A stretch of DNA of 64,000 bases from Amylostereum areolatum (Eukaryota; Basidiomycota; Agaricomycetes; Russulales; Stereaceae), in contig SAXG01000006.1 in assembly GCA_012932865.1 (NCBI GenBank), positions 62,001-126,000 of the forward strand, in the 5' to 3' direction. Below are positions 47,986-59,549 of this stretch, piece after piece; position 1 is the stretch's first letter, and every line of letters begins with the position of its first letter. Made by a program: the position numbers and the translations under genes. Below the pieces are notes generated by a model. That model was not told the origin of the DNA. It saw only the letters and a program-made list of their open reading frames with translations, and did no database searches.

Positions 47986-48921
47986 TCAGACCATCTTGAT
48001 CACCTTGCTGCCGTCCACGAGACCCCCAAGGCTCTTCGCGGAGATCTTCCCGTCCGCATTCCTGCGCTGCAGGAGCTCGTCCCACCATCCGAACAAGAAG
48101 TCCCGCGCAATGAGCTTGAACCAAGGCGTAAACGAGTTCCCTGCAACCCATGCATGTGAGCTCGCCCCCAATGCGCCCGAACAGAACGGTCACGCACCAC
48201 TCTCCTCGAACATCGCCTGCAATTCTGCCTTGTCCACGTATTTGTGGTCCCGGATTTCGTTCTCGTTCGCCGTCACGTCCACAGTCCGCGGTCAAGAACA
48301 GGATGTAGTCCACTGCGCCTCACCCCAAGACTCGTTCAGTATGCATCTAGCGCGGTCAGAGCGGAAAGAAAACGCACCTTCATGCTCTCCCCACATGCCA
48401 TCTGACGGCGCGAGATAGTGTATCCGCGTCAGGTACTGGAACTGATCCACCGGCGTCTGTGCGGGCGGGATGCCCAACTCGTGTTCCAGCTTTCGCGACG
48501 CCTGCGACGCGCACCCCGAGCTGCTCCTTCTCAACCTTCTCCTCCTCGAAATCGTCCAGCGGGTGCGAGCAGCACGTGTTGGTCCACATATCTGGGAACG
48601 TGATCTTCTCTGACGCTCGCTGCTGCAAGAGCAACTTCCCGTCCTGTCGGCCGGAAGACGAATGCGGAGAACGCGCGATGAAGGAGGCCCTTGTTGATGT
48701 TCTCCATGAGATGGCCTGTCGCATCCGATGTCAGCAACATTGTAAGGGGAAATGTCCTGAGATGTACATGTCTTCTTGTCTGCCGCACCGATGGCAACGT
48801 CATCTTCATCGACCAAGATACACCGTTCGTCCATCAACCTGGACTGTTCGGCGTCATACCCGGACAAATCGACGTTGGCGAGGACGGCCTTGGCGGCAGC
48901 TTGAGCGGGGGAGATAGCCAT
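47986..48921 (-). CDS. IDI1: isopentenyl-diphosphate delta-isomerase (type I)
   Basis: Interconverts IPP and DMAPP in the mevalonate pathway, feeding ergosterol and prenylation. Start MAISPAQAAAKAVLANVDLS; a farther in-frame ATG at 49047 is less likely. Nudix-fold blocks: DERCILVDEDDVAIGAADKK, HLMENINKGLLHRAFSAFVF, KITFPDMWTNTCCSHPLDD (catalytic Cys), RKLEHELGIPP, FQYLTRIHYLAPSDGMWGEH, VDYILFLTADVDVTANENEI (catalytic Glu region), FTPWFKLIARDFLFGWWDEL and the end KVIKMV. Four or five exons. One-base insertions near 48650 and 48505 break the frame within the Nudix core. Confidence 0.92.
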
Positions 48922-49246
48922 ATGTTTGAACGAGCGCTGGAAGCGAAAGGAATGGCGTATCGAACTAGGAAGAGCTGTATTTATGCGGCCAGCAGCAATC
49001 GTTAGCCATGGTCTGATCATATCGAGGGCCTTTAGCACAATTCCCACGCTTCGCGGATAAAGCGGACTTCAAGTCAGCCTCGGAATCGAAGTCAGCCTCC
49101 ATGAACGTCTGAACTGTTAGCTTTGCACCGGCCAAAACACTACTGCCCTCCAGGGCTCCGATGGACATGGAAGAGCAAGAAACTGAATGTATTTGGGAAC
49201 GTGTGTGTACGTATCGTATCATGTTTCAATCGTTGACATCACGCCC
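48922..49246. other. intergenic, tandem minus-strand genes
   Basis: 325 bases between the kleisin stop and the isomerase start; holds the isomerase promoter. No ORF of note. Confidence 0.45.
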
Positions 49247-52200
49247 TTACTGGCCGGAGATGATATTGATGGTGAGCGCACCGTACGCTTCAGGCTGGTT
49301 GACTCGAATTAAGTTTTTCGTTGCAAGGACTGGGGAAGAGCACGGTCAATGAACACAACCTCGTCACTACGGCTGATAACGACCTACCGAGGCAGTGATA
49401 AAAAGCCGCAGACTGCAACATGGGGGGTACTTGTAGCTTTCGGCACAATGGCGTCGAAGGATACTCCTTCCGATGGCTCAGGTAAGGCGTGTACTTGCAT
49501 ACGAGCATATCTGATGATATTGATGTCAGGGTTGACGGCCGCTCACACCTTTGAAAGGGCTTACTCGAGGAAATTGTAGGAATTACGCTCGAGCGTGACG
49601 AGGTTGACGTCTGATTGGTGAGATTCTGCATGAGAGTGTCCCTCCGCAGGCACTGAAGTACATCGTTAGCACCTTGTAACACCGAGTATCAATTATCCAG
49701 TTGTACCTTCGAACTCGAAATCATCGACGGTCGTCTGCGGGCCCAGCTTACCAAAGGCACCGGGGGAGAACCCGAATCCACCTGGCTGACTTGAAATGAG
49801 AGAGCTCTCCCTGCGACTCTTCCCAGCCGAGCCTGCTCTGATCCTGACTTCGCTATGGCCGATACTGACCCTGTCGTTCGCAGGGTCAAACAAACCGTCG
49901 CCAGCGGAAGAGGAGCTCGGGCCGGCGTGATCCCATGGGAAGACTCCGCTCCGTTGGGAGACCGAGAGAGGTTCGATGTCTATGCCCCGTCCGAAGTCAA
50001 AATCAAAATTGCCACCCCGCGGGGACGGAGGAAGTGAGCCTCGACGCGCTTGGCCAGGTTCCTGCATTCATATCATCAGGTATTCTCTCATGAACGAGAC
50101 AATCGCGCCACATTTACCTCGGAGGAGCGCTGTTGACCAGTCATGTCGAATCTATCTTGATCGTGGTAGACGTCTAATGGATAGTGTCAGAAAGGCCGTA
50201 CGCATCCACTGAGTCGTACTCACATCCTTCTTCGATATTTTGGCCGCCCATCTCGATATCCAGCGGCAAATCTCCCCATGCATCACCGTAGCCTCCTAAA
50301 TCCCTGGGACCTTCGAGAATGTCCTCTACTGGCCCACTGAGCACCCTGGTGTTCGACTACGTGAAGCCCCTGTGAATTATAAGAGCAGTTTCACGAGAAC
50401 GAGGGATAAAAGGCTCACTCTTTCGGTCCAAATGCAGTGCTCCCGAACGAGCCTCGACTTGAATTTTAAAGTTCTGAAGCCAGAAATCGATGAGGATTGG
50501 GGCTTGTACTACAGTGGTATGACATGAAAACTATTGCTGTGAAACAGAGAGGAAAGGAACCCACAGCCTAAGGGTACGCCCCACAACATCTCCTCAACAA
50601 GCCTACCGCTCTGTCTTGTGAGCCTCTTTTGTTCAAGTTCGTTGCGGAGAGCGTTTTGATCCTCTACGTACTGGGCGCGCGCAGCCTGAAAGCGTGCATG
50701 TAGTTGCGAACATTGTGACGAGACGTTCGAAGACGAACCTTCAATTCATCATCGGTAAGCTCCGTCCTGGCATCCAACAAGAGTCGGACGCGTTTTGCCT
50801 TTTTCCGACCAGGCTTGTCTTCATCTCCCATGCCTTGTTCGGCGAGAGGTTCTTGTCCATCTCTGGCCGGGCTGGCCCAAGGTGGAGTAGGAGTGCGCGC
50901 GGTCAGTGGTGCTGTGGCGCCAGCCACCCCGGCCGGGTCAGCCTGGTGTTCTTCCTCAACCTGGTCGAAGGGCTGTGGAAGAAAGTCAAGATACCACTTC
51001 GTTAGATAGGCAGTAATAGCATACCCTCTTTCGCGCGCCCGATACGCTATGAGCTCGAGCATGAGATGCCGACGTCGCGTCATCTGATGGTTGATTCAAT
51101 GCAGCGAATGAGAAACCACCCTGATCAAAATCCATTCCATCGTCGAAGTCGGGATGCATCGGCTCGTCAACGTCCATGGCGGCGCTGGAAGAGGCATCGA
51201 TGGTAACTCCCCAAACATGGAAGAAAGCACTTACTCGGTAGCTATCGGCCTCGTTAGCGCACTTCCCCAACCCTCGCCAAGCTCGTTCGCCAACTCGTCT
51301 CCGATTTGGCCCAGATCGAATCCGTCGGCGGCGACAAATGGGTTGTCCTCGAAAACGTTGAATCCGTACCCGTCGTCGACCTGGGAAGACTGTTCTCCAC
51401 CGCCCGCTGCGCCACTCATGAAAGAGGCGTCGAAAGAGCCCGATAGCATTTGTTCAAGATTCTCGTCCAGGGTGTGCAAGTTAGCGCGGACATTCTCGAC
51501 AGCCGAGGGCTTTCTGGGTTTCTTTTTCGGTCTTCCATACTCATCGTCAGATTCGTCCTCTTCACGAACGTCAGCGAGATATGATTGGGGCATGCAGTAA
51601 GATTGCACCTTCGGGCTCCATGAAACTTTGCCAATTCTATAGAAAGAAGGGGTGAGCGCCTATAGCCAGTACGTGAGCTTCATCGGACGTACGTCCAAGA
51701 GATCGTCAAAGTTAAGGCCAAGGGCCATAGCGGGGTCTGCTGCCATTGTCACTGTGTCCGGCCTTGAAGAGGGTGAGTTTTATGTAACAGTGCACATATT
51801 TATAGAAACTCACCGCACGGTGGGCTGCCCCATTTGAAAGGAGAGAGCAGCGGCTGAGAGGTCTTGAACGGCCTTCCTCAATGCGGTAGAAAACGCGGTC
51901 ACATCTCCCAAAATATTTCGTGCTTCACTGGGTGTGGAACGTGAATAGGAATACTCAGCGAAAGAGTGCATATACGAACCTTTATACACCCTAAGAGATG
52001 TACAATGAGCAGAGGCATCGTTATAAGCGCATACAATCACGTACCGTGCGACACCAACCATCAAATTACTTGAAAGTCGTAGAGCAAGGGGTTCGACGGG
52101 TTCTGCAATAAGATCGCAGAGCTGTGCGATGTCTGCGCCCATGACATCGCGTTTGGGTAGCTTTTTGAAGGAAGATTTTGCACCGAGGGTCGCGGCGAGC

Positions 52201-52320
52201 CTGACGCGTCGAGACGCGTAAATCAACAAGTCGCGTCGGATGCATGTGTCAGGCAGAGACTCACCACAGAAGACCAAAGCCACTATCCCTCCGAGAGAGC
52301 AGCTCTTGGGTGAAGAACAT
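49247..52320 (-). CDS. Rec8/Rad21-type kleisin cohesin subunit
   Basis: Alpha-kleisin bridging SMC heads in the cohesin ring. The N-terminal Rad21_Rec8 domain starts at the ATG at 52320: MFFTQELLSR, GFGLLWLAATLGAKSSFKKL, DIAQLCDLIAEPVEPLALRL, SSNLMVGVAR. It begins with the kleisin M-F-x-x-x-x-L pattern. The middle is acidic and disordered, with RPKKKPRKPSAVENVR and VRLLLDARTELTDDELK, a block conserved in kleisins. The C-terminal winged helix is recognisable: VPKATSTPHVA, AAFYHCLVLATKNLIRVNQP and AYGALTINIISGQ. Roughly ten or more exons; middle ones (49690-51230) are approximate, and at least one extra base lies near 49430. The LAATLG rather than LAAHW N-terminus favours meiotic Rec8 over mitotic Rad21; not certain. 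Confidence 0.82.
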
Positions 52321-52949
52321 GAAGGAGAACGCGACGAGGGGAGGTCAAGGTGAGAGTCGGAGAAGGAAGGGGAAGACCGAGAGGGTCGAGGAAAAGCAGA
52401 GGTCAGCGCAGATCGAGGGTGCAGAGAGAGACAGATGTCTCGCGAACGCCATCTTGGAGGCGAACAGTGACAGGCCACCGGGGCTTCTCGCATGGTCAAC
52501 GTACGTTTATATCGGGAAGGTCACCTGCCCTGTCCGGTCCACGCCTTACTGTACTTACATGATCCTGTCCGGTCGAGGAAAACGAAGATCATATGTTGAC
52601 CCAACGCCGCCCTTTTGAGCTCAGCAGTCTCGCAAACACCTCGTCCCGTCCTCCAATCCATCGGAACACCTCCGTCTTCTCTTCCATCTTTCCGCCTTCC
52701 CTCGCGTTCCAGCTCACGGATAGCCCCTTCAACACTCCCTTCTTCTTCATTCCAGTGATCTCTCCCAGCTGGTACCGTCAACGATGGCCTGGAAGACACC
52801 AACGGCGTGAAAAACAGCGTGGTCTCCGTCGTGGTTATCAGACCCGGTCCAGTTTTGTGATGGGCAGGGAAGGCTACTCGAACCATTAGCCGTACACACA
52901 ACCTCGGCTCTCGTGCACTCACAATGCGTCTCCACCGAGCTCGCAACAC
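52321..52949. other. upstream region of the kleisin gene
   Basis: 629 bases. Frames such as 52521-52949 (-) are open for 142 codons with an acidic stretch, but have no domain and no splice logic linking them to the gene upstream, so I leave them unassigned. It holds the kleisin promoter and the 3' UTR of the small gene at 52950. Confidence 0.35.
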
Positions 52950-53312
52950 TCACGCGCTCTCTCTAGAAACCAACGTCAATCGCTGGTGAATCCCTTGACA
53001 GGAAGCTCGATAACTCACCGGCTTTCGTGTGACAAAGCCCTTGGCGTCGCTCGCCCACCCTTTACCTGTCGCGGCACGTTCTCCCCACTTCGTCCAATCT
53101 ACCCCCGGCTTGTCCTCGCCACGGGTCGAGAGTGTCGCCGTGCTCCCGGCGGGAGAGTCCTGCATGTATGGACTTGGGGCTTGCTTGCGCCTATTAAAGG
53201 TAGGAGGCAACACAGGAAGGCCTTGAGCAACGCGCTGCGAAATCAATTCCATGGCCACTTCTGCGTTGGTCGGCGCAGAATCAAGCGGTGGGGGTATCCT
53301 GAAATCATGCAT
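52950..53312 (-). CDS. small conserved protein of unknown function
   Basis: Start MHDFRIPPPLDSAPTNAEVA, then MELISQRVAQGLPVLPPTFN, PGVDWTKWGERAATGKGWAS and DAKGFVTRKP. The Trp/Gly-rich GVDWTKWGE block looks conserved rather than random. After TRKP a GTGAGT donor and a TTCTAG acceptor would give a short second exon ending ESA at 52950; read without splicing, the same stop is reached in frame, giving about 120 aa. Possibly the gene continues further 3' by alternative splicing (open frame 52521-52949). No family name recalled. Confidence 0.5.
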   Translation of the reverse strand: MHDFRIPPPLDSAPTNAEVAMELISQRVAQGLPVLPPTFNRRKQAPSPYMQDSPAGSTATLSTRGEDKPGVDWTKWGERAATGKGWASDAKGFVTRKPVSYRASCQGIHQRLTLVSRESA

Positions 53313-53630
53313 GAGTGAAGGGGCTGGGCTGCTGTATTTGCGATCGCGACGGACCTAGCTCGTTCCGACGCCGGAAGAGCAACGAGGATCGGTACAACAT
53401 GCCAATAGAGAAAGCCCAAAGTGAAGTATACCATCTTCGCAAGATACCGTGCTGGCACGAAAGAAGTCACAAGAACAAGAGCAAGGAGAACCTAAGAAAT
53501 GATGAACACATGAAAGGACAAGTAACGGATAGATATATACCGCAGCGCAGCCCATGGAAGAACGTGGCCTCTTCCACATGTACAGGCTACAATATTCTCG
53601 TCAGGCGTGCACTGGGAGTTTGTGTGAGTC
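53313..53630. other. intergenic, tandem minus-strand genes
   Basis: 318 bases. A minus-strand frame with a hydrophobic stretch (MVYFTLGFLYWHVVPILVAL, near 53410-53440) could be a 5' exon of the small protein, but no clean join was found. Confidence 0.3.
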
Positions 53631-55013
53631 TTACTTGAAGCAACGTTCATGAAAATCGGCCAGTTCGGATAGGCCCTGCAGTGCTGCCTTTCTCATATCC
53701 TGCTCGTCCATTGGGGGCTCTAGATCGACATCTGTTGGGCCTGTGATCTCACCCTCCGCAGTTTCTATAAGAAGGGATGGTGTACTATCGCCAGGAGATG
53801 TATCACACTCGTGGCCAGTCTGGTCGTGCTCTTCTTCTTGGAGCTTGTCCTGAACCTCTCTTTCATGGGACTTGTCTTGATCTTCTCCTTTATGTGATTT
53901 GGTCTTCCCCTTGTCCTTCTTGCTCGAGGCCTTCGGGCGAGGGAGCATTCGCCAAAACCTCCACGCATCCGTGAGGTCGAAGGACGGTGCGGCGAGGATA
54001 CGCGTTTGGATAGCCTCCCCAAACTGTTCCGCATGCAAGATTTTCCGACGATGTTCACGAAGCTCCTGGAGAGACGGATACCGTCTGAGTTTGCGGCAAA
54101 GCAAGTCGTAGAGGAGGTATAAGAAAAAAGCAGGCAGTAGAAGGTCACAGGTCCATAAAAGCCAAAATACCTGACGCTAGGGTCAATCCGGCTGTATACA
54201 TGATCTGCTCGAATTTCCACTTACTGAACAGTATATCGCACTTCGATTGAAATCCTCCCAGGTCGATAAGCGCTTGAGGCAGAGGATGAGTGGCAGATAG
54301 CCACCTTCAGCTATCACGTAGAGTCGCTGGGCAGTCAGTCGAAGTCGCCCAATGCTGAAAGGGGGAGCCGGGTGAGGCGCTGGAGGGAGAATGGGTATAA
54401 TGTAATTCTATACAAGAATCAGGTAGACCCAGGTCAACTCAGGTCAAGTTAGCCTACTATCGCGATCTGCGAGGCCCATCCACCGTCTTGTACAGATAGA
54501 ACGTCTCCAGACGACCGATCAGCTTGCGGAAGCGTCCCAGGTTGTTTGAGAGGAAGCTCAGAGCTACGCGAATCGGCCTCATCCTCGCTCTGGTACTCGT
54601 CGTCAAAGAGTGAGGGCTTGTCTATGACGTCGACCTTTTTATGAGACTTGCCGCTTCCCGGGACACGGACTTCGGTGACATGCTATCCATGCGGTGAGAT
54701 AACGAAGGGAGTCGAAATGGGCAAGCGACGCACCGCGGAAAAGAAGGTAAGGAATCTCTGAATTTCCTCATCTTCATACTGCTCTCTCAATTCTGCTTCG
54801 GAGATGTCATCATCTACAGCAGGCGGAGGGGCTGTGGATGATATCGGAGGCTCGCTGGAAAACGGCACGGTTAAATTCGGTGAGTCGCTACCCGGAGATT
54901 GGCCAGGGCGAGGAGGCAGAGGAGGGGTGCTAGGTTGAGAGATACTCGGCGTGGCTAGTCGAGTACTAGACGGGGTCCTTGGTAGGATGCTGCGGGGGTG
55001 GTCTTAGCGACAT
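53631..55013 (-). CDS. uncharacterised membrane protein with disordered ends
   Basis: Start MSLRPPPQHPT; one extra base near 54980 then leads into RTPSSTRLATPSISQPS and an acidic helix SEAELREQYEDEEIQRFLTF. After an intron (about 54680-54735) comes HVTEVRVPGSGKSHKKVDVI, then FLSNNLGRFRKLIGRLETFY, LYKTVDGPRRSRYIGRLRLT, AEGGYLPLILCLKRLSTWED, an intron near 54160-54230, and a hydrophobic hairpin VFWLLWTCDLLLPAFFLYLL followed by CRKLRRYPSLQELREHRRKI. The last ~110 residues are Lys/Asp/Glu-rich. Another extra base is needed near 54565 to keep FLSNNLGRF in frame. The layout resembles a reticulon- or peroxin-like ER/peroxisome membrane protein, but I recognise no named family. Confidence 0.6.
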
Positions 55014-55272
55014 ATCGGTCAAGGTTTGCGTGGTTGAGAGCAAGCGGATGAATGGGACAAAGTCCACTAAGTATTAGCAGTGCAGCAGTGCCCGGCGTCA
55101 TCGTCGTGCTTTGCGGTGGAGAGAGCCATCAGGCACGCCTCGTTTGGACGGTCACGATCACATGACTCCACGCGGCAGTTGAACGTAAAGTATGGTCAGT
55201 CGTCCACTCGTCGTCTTGCACGTCCTCCACCACCTCATCCTTCCTTTTGCCCCCGCCAGCCGACTTACTGAA
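55014..55272. promoter_or_regulatory. divergent promoter, membrane protein / INCENP
   Basis: 259 bases between divergent starts. It must contain the INCENP promoter; no ACGCGT box is present. Confidence 0.4.
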
Positions 55273-58200
55273 ATGGACGGGAAGAGCTCCGGTGTCCTTA
55301 CCTGGATGGCCTCAATTCGCACAGCCATGGTCAACGACTCCGGTCGACAGTTCTTTGACGACCAAGTTCAAACTCAGGGATTCCTCTTTCTCGACGAGTA
55401 CCTCCACAACATCAAGACTGGGTCTAAGCAAGAGTATGCGGACTTTGTCTAGGCGTTTAATTTGGACTCACTATGCACAGTAGTGCCATCGTTGAACTCG
55501 TCAAGACACCAGGACGTAAGAGAGACGCACCCAAGAAGACAAGAGCTGCTGCCGCTGCCGCTGCCAGGGCCCAGACTGCCATCACACTATCCCTCGAGGT
55601 GCGCACTCAATCCATCGACATTTATCTTGACTCATTTATACTTATACTAGGATGACGATCTCGGAAAAGAGAATTCCGCTCCCGTTAACAAGTTCCACCA
55701 GGCCCTCTTGCAGGCTAAAGCGACTGCGAACGAGGATCGACAGCAGTCGTCCCGCCAGCCTTCCGTTCCTCCGCTACCCTCTTCTTCCAAAACACAGTCG
55801 AAGCAGAAATCTGTCAAGATTGCTGAGATGGAGGACGCTCCAGACCGGGAGGAGCACTTTATAGATATCAGCTCGTCGCCTCAGCCGCATGCGCTCGAAC
55901 TGTCCGATGTCGAAGAAGAGGATGCGGTGCTTCCGACTGCCTCGGAAACTCACCTTGCCCCTCATACAGATACCAACAACGAGCTTTCGGTGATTGCTGA
56001 AGATGATGAGCCCGCAGAGCGCAGTAGGGCTTCTGCTCAGCCCCCGCATGTCAGCCCTCGTAGCGTCCAGCCTCTCCCGTCTATCGATTTACCATCGCCT
56101 CCCGAACCTGATGACGAAATCGCCGACTTCGAGGAAGAAGACGTCACCTCTGCATTTCACGATATTGACATGGATGTCGACGACTACACTCATGCCACCG
56201 CCATCACTGTCTCGGATGCCACGAACACGTTCCATTCCATCCCCCTCTCTCCGCTTCAGCCATCTGAACCATCTCCGAAGCCTGCAACGCTCGCCGAGGA
56301 GGGAAACACATATTCGAACCTTGCCTTCCATCCCACGACCGACATCAGCGTTCCCATTCGTGATCACGACTCCAAACCAACCGTTACTCATAAACCAAGT
56401 CTCTCTCAGTTCACAGGTTTGCCTCAGCCCTCCCCTTTGCACAAGTCCACGCGCGCGGTAGCAGAACCGACCTTTGCCCCTGGGCCTCCTCCTCCTCCTC
56501 CTGCACTTACTGCGGCTGCTAGCAAACGTTCATCGTGGTTCTCAAAGGCCCGCGAAGCCAACAGCAAACGTGTCAGCACCACAACTGGCGCAGCTAGCTC
56601 GAATGCGCTCAACGCTGCGCACGCCAGTGGCATGAAACGGAAGAGCGGAGAAATGCTCGCGGACCTGGCATCTGGTCAACGCAACTCATCGACGGACGGT
56701 GACGAACGAAAGTATAAGATGCCCAAGACTAGCAATGATGTTACGGAAGCTCTGACAGACGTGGACATGGAGATTGATGTCACTGCTGCTCGAACCGTAC
56801 AGTTTCTTCAAGCACCTGTTCCCGGGATACGGTCGGCAAAGTCTGTGGACGACATCCCCACCCATACCCAAAAAGGCGTTTTTGTCGACTTCAAGAAAAC
56901 GGTGGAGGGTATGGGCGCCCGTGCGGGGAAGAGCATTGGGAAGTCCCTTGGCGACGATGCCGCTGCTGAGCTGGCGAAAGCGAAAGCCGTCGCCGAAGCT
57001 CGCGTTGCGGAGCGCCAGAAGAGAGACGGGTCCGAGACGGACGCGCCTGCAATCAGACAGTCGCTCTCCGCTCCCCAGGTTCCTTCCGCAAGGGAGCCTT
57101 CGGGTCGCTCGTCCAAACCCACTGAATCTGAATCTGACCGGAGGCTCAGTGTGTCTGACTTGGTATTCAACTCCAAGGATGTTGCCAAAGATACCAAGGA
57201 GAAACTTACAGTTCCTTCCATCACAATCCATAAGTCACACATCTCTGACATCAGCACGTCGACGACACCCCCAGAGTCTCCGCGTGTGGTCAAACCGGCT
57301 CCCTTCGTACCGCCTTCCGCGCCCGTCTTTAACAAGCCTCCGACAGTTTTCGTGCCTCCCCCCACGACCGAGTCATCGTCCAGCCAACCCACCAGTGCGG
57401 GGTTGAACGAATTTGCCTTCAAACTGCCCTCGTCAAATGCATTCCCTCTGCGTGCACCGTTCGGCCTAGGGTTGCAGCCTTCTGGTTCCAAATTATCCTC
57501 CAGCCCGCGCGCAAAACCTCTGTCAGGTACTTCTTCGAAGTCCAGTTTATATTCAGATCCGGTATTCGACTCGCAGCCGGCATGGGCACCCGCAAGTCAA
57601 AACACCCAATACACATCTCAGGATACGGCAGAGTTCAAGTATGCGGAGCAACTTGACTCTCGAATGAACGACCTCGACGACGACGATGACGATAGCTGGC
57701 ACATGGATGATAAACTGGCTACTACTGACCAACAATGGACGCCGTTCGGCGCGGTCCTCGGCAAAGAGGATAGCATGACTTGGAGCACGCTCCCTTCTGA
57801 GAGTCAGCGTGGCGGACATAGCGGTCCATTGTCAACGCGACTGGAGGAGGATGCAGGTCCTTCCAACGTCGCCGATGCACCAATTCCGGAGCAGCGTCAA
57901 CCCACTCCTGTTCTTGACGATTTGATGGACGAAGACGTAAATGAACTGGTTGACGCAGGCGTTCCTACGGTCAGTCTTGTTGGTGTATGTCTTCTCTGTC
58001 TTCGGGACCTGCTTTGTTCTCATCACGCGCTCAGGGAAAGGCAAGCGTCCAGGCTGTTCGCAGTGAAAGCCAGATGTCGATGGTCTCGTCCAGTGACGAG
58101 TCTTCGCAACCCGGGGGCTTCTTCGGCCATGCCAGCAAACTTGTCTCCAGCATGCTAGGCGTAAACAAGAAGGACAAGGGGCCGGTTAAAAGCATTCAGC

Positions 58201-59236
58201 TGGCCGCGGCTGCAGCAAAGAAGGTTCGCTCACTTCTGTCGTCATGTCGGGACCATCCACTTACAAACTTGTCCAGCATCAGGAAGAGCAGGACCGGAAG
58301 ACAACCCGCTTGAAGGAGATGGAGGCCAGGCGCCAGGCTGCTGTGCAGAGGAAGACGGAAGAAGAGAAAGTAAAGGCGGAGGAAGCCGAGAAGAAGACTA
58401 GAGACGAAGCCGAGCGCCGCAAGAAAGAGCGCGAGGAGCACACTGGTAAACGCCCCTTGAAGGTGGCAGAGAAAAAGGTAACAACCCCGTCATTTAATCG
58501 TTAAAATCTTGACTCACTCTTGTATTAGGTCAACGATGAGGACACGAAGAAGAAGAAAGTTTTCGTGGAGATAGAGAAGCCCAAGCCCGCTTCGAAAGAC
58601 AAGCCCGCCTTAAAGGAAAAGAAAGAGCCAGCTCCTAGTCGCATTATGAAACCAACTCCTTCTCAAGCGAAACCGAAGACCCTCACCAAGCAGGCTTCAT
58701 CTTCTTCCATGCAGAACGGCGCTGGTGCATCTACATCAAAGCTTGGTACAGCCGAGAAGAAGACCGTAAAGATAGCCCCTTCGTCGCAGAAGGGCAAGGG
58801 CAAAGCTCATCCTCCCAAGGACGAAAGTGACGCAGAGGACAAAGCGCCGAGCAAGGTCGTGAAGTCCCAGATGGCGGCGCGCTTGAAGGCGCAAGCTCAG
58901 TCAACCAAGCCTGACGCGCCTCCTGCGATCACGAGCGAGTCTATCGAACTCCCTGAACCCAACAGCGAGTATTCCGATTCCGACGACGAGAACCGGCGTG
59001 GGTTCGATGCTCCCGACTGGGCACAGTCGCCGGAAGTTCTTCAGCAACTCGGACGACAGAAGGACTTGGACCCTGACGATATCTTTGGGCCTATCCGTCC
59101 TCTCCACATGGAGGATATGTTCCGAACGAGGCAGAGCAGGTTCCGTGCGAGGACGAGCTCTGCGAATTGGTCCGGTCCAGATGGACTCACCGAGCTCGAG
59201 TCGAGGGAATACGCTAAGCGTATGGGGTTTCGGTAG
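55273..59236 (+). CDS. INCENP/Sli15-like inner centromere protein
   Basis: Scaffold of the chromosomal passenger complex that activates Aurora B. Exons 55273-55433, 55481-55598, 55651-57969, 58035-58223, 58277-58477 and 58529-59236 sum to 3696 bases, 1231 aa with no break. The N-terminus (MDGKSSGVLTWMASIRTAMV, QTQGFLFLDEYLHNIKTGSK) would bind Survivin/Borealin partners. A very long disordered Ser/Pro/Asp region follows, then a charged single helix (QEEQDRKTTRLKEMEARRQA to KKEREEHTGKR), and at the C-terminus the IN-box: ELPEPNSEYSDSDDE, FDAPDWAQSPEVLQQLGRQK, DLDPDDIFGPIRPLHMEDMF and the TSS motif in RARTSSANWSGPDGL that Aurora phosphorylates. Confidence 0.9.
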
Positions 59237-59549
59237 ATGCAGTACTGCCATCGGTACATTGGTTTTCGATGGTTTTTTTTTCGCCGTATGAAGTACAAAC
59301 AAATTTGTTTGGTAGTTTTATGTCTTTCAGATACGCTACTGTACAGGTAATCATATCCGCGTGGCGTTTGGTTTCTTGGGCTAGGTAGGCTGTCGTACAC
59401 GTCGAGGGACTTACTTATTTGACATTCAGGGAGACGGAAAGAGCGTTTGTCGATTGCAAGATACAGCAGCGTGTTCATACCGGTATGTGCGCAGAATCAG
59501 GAGATCGATGGAGCCTCATGAAGGACAGTTCTGCGGTCGGCGGGACTAA
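59237..59549. other. convergent 3' region
   Basis: 313 bases between the INCENP stop (+) and the TPR-MYND stop (-). No coding signal. Confidence 0.5.

Noticed and set aside
52521..52949. 142-codon minus-strand ORF between the kleisin and the small protein
   Set aside because: No recognisable motif and no good splice link to 52950-53312; kept as unassigned sequence.
56808..57491. 227-codon minus-strand ORF
   Set aside because: Antisense to the intact INCENP exon 3, whose frame is supported by splice sums and the IN-box.
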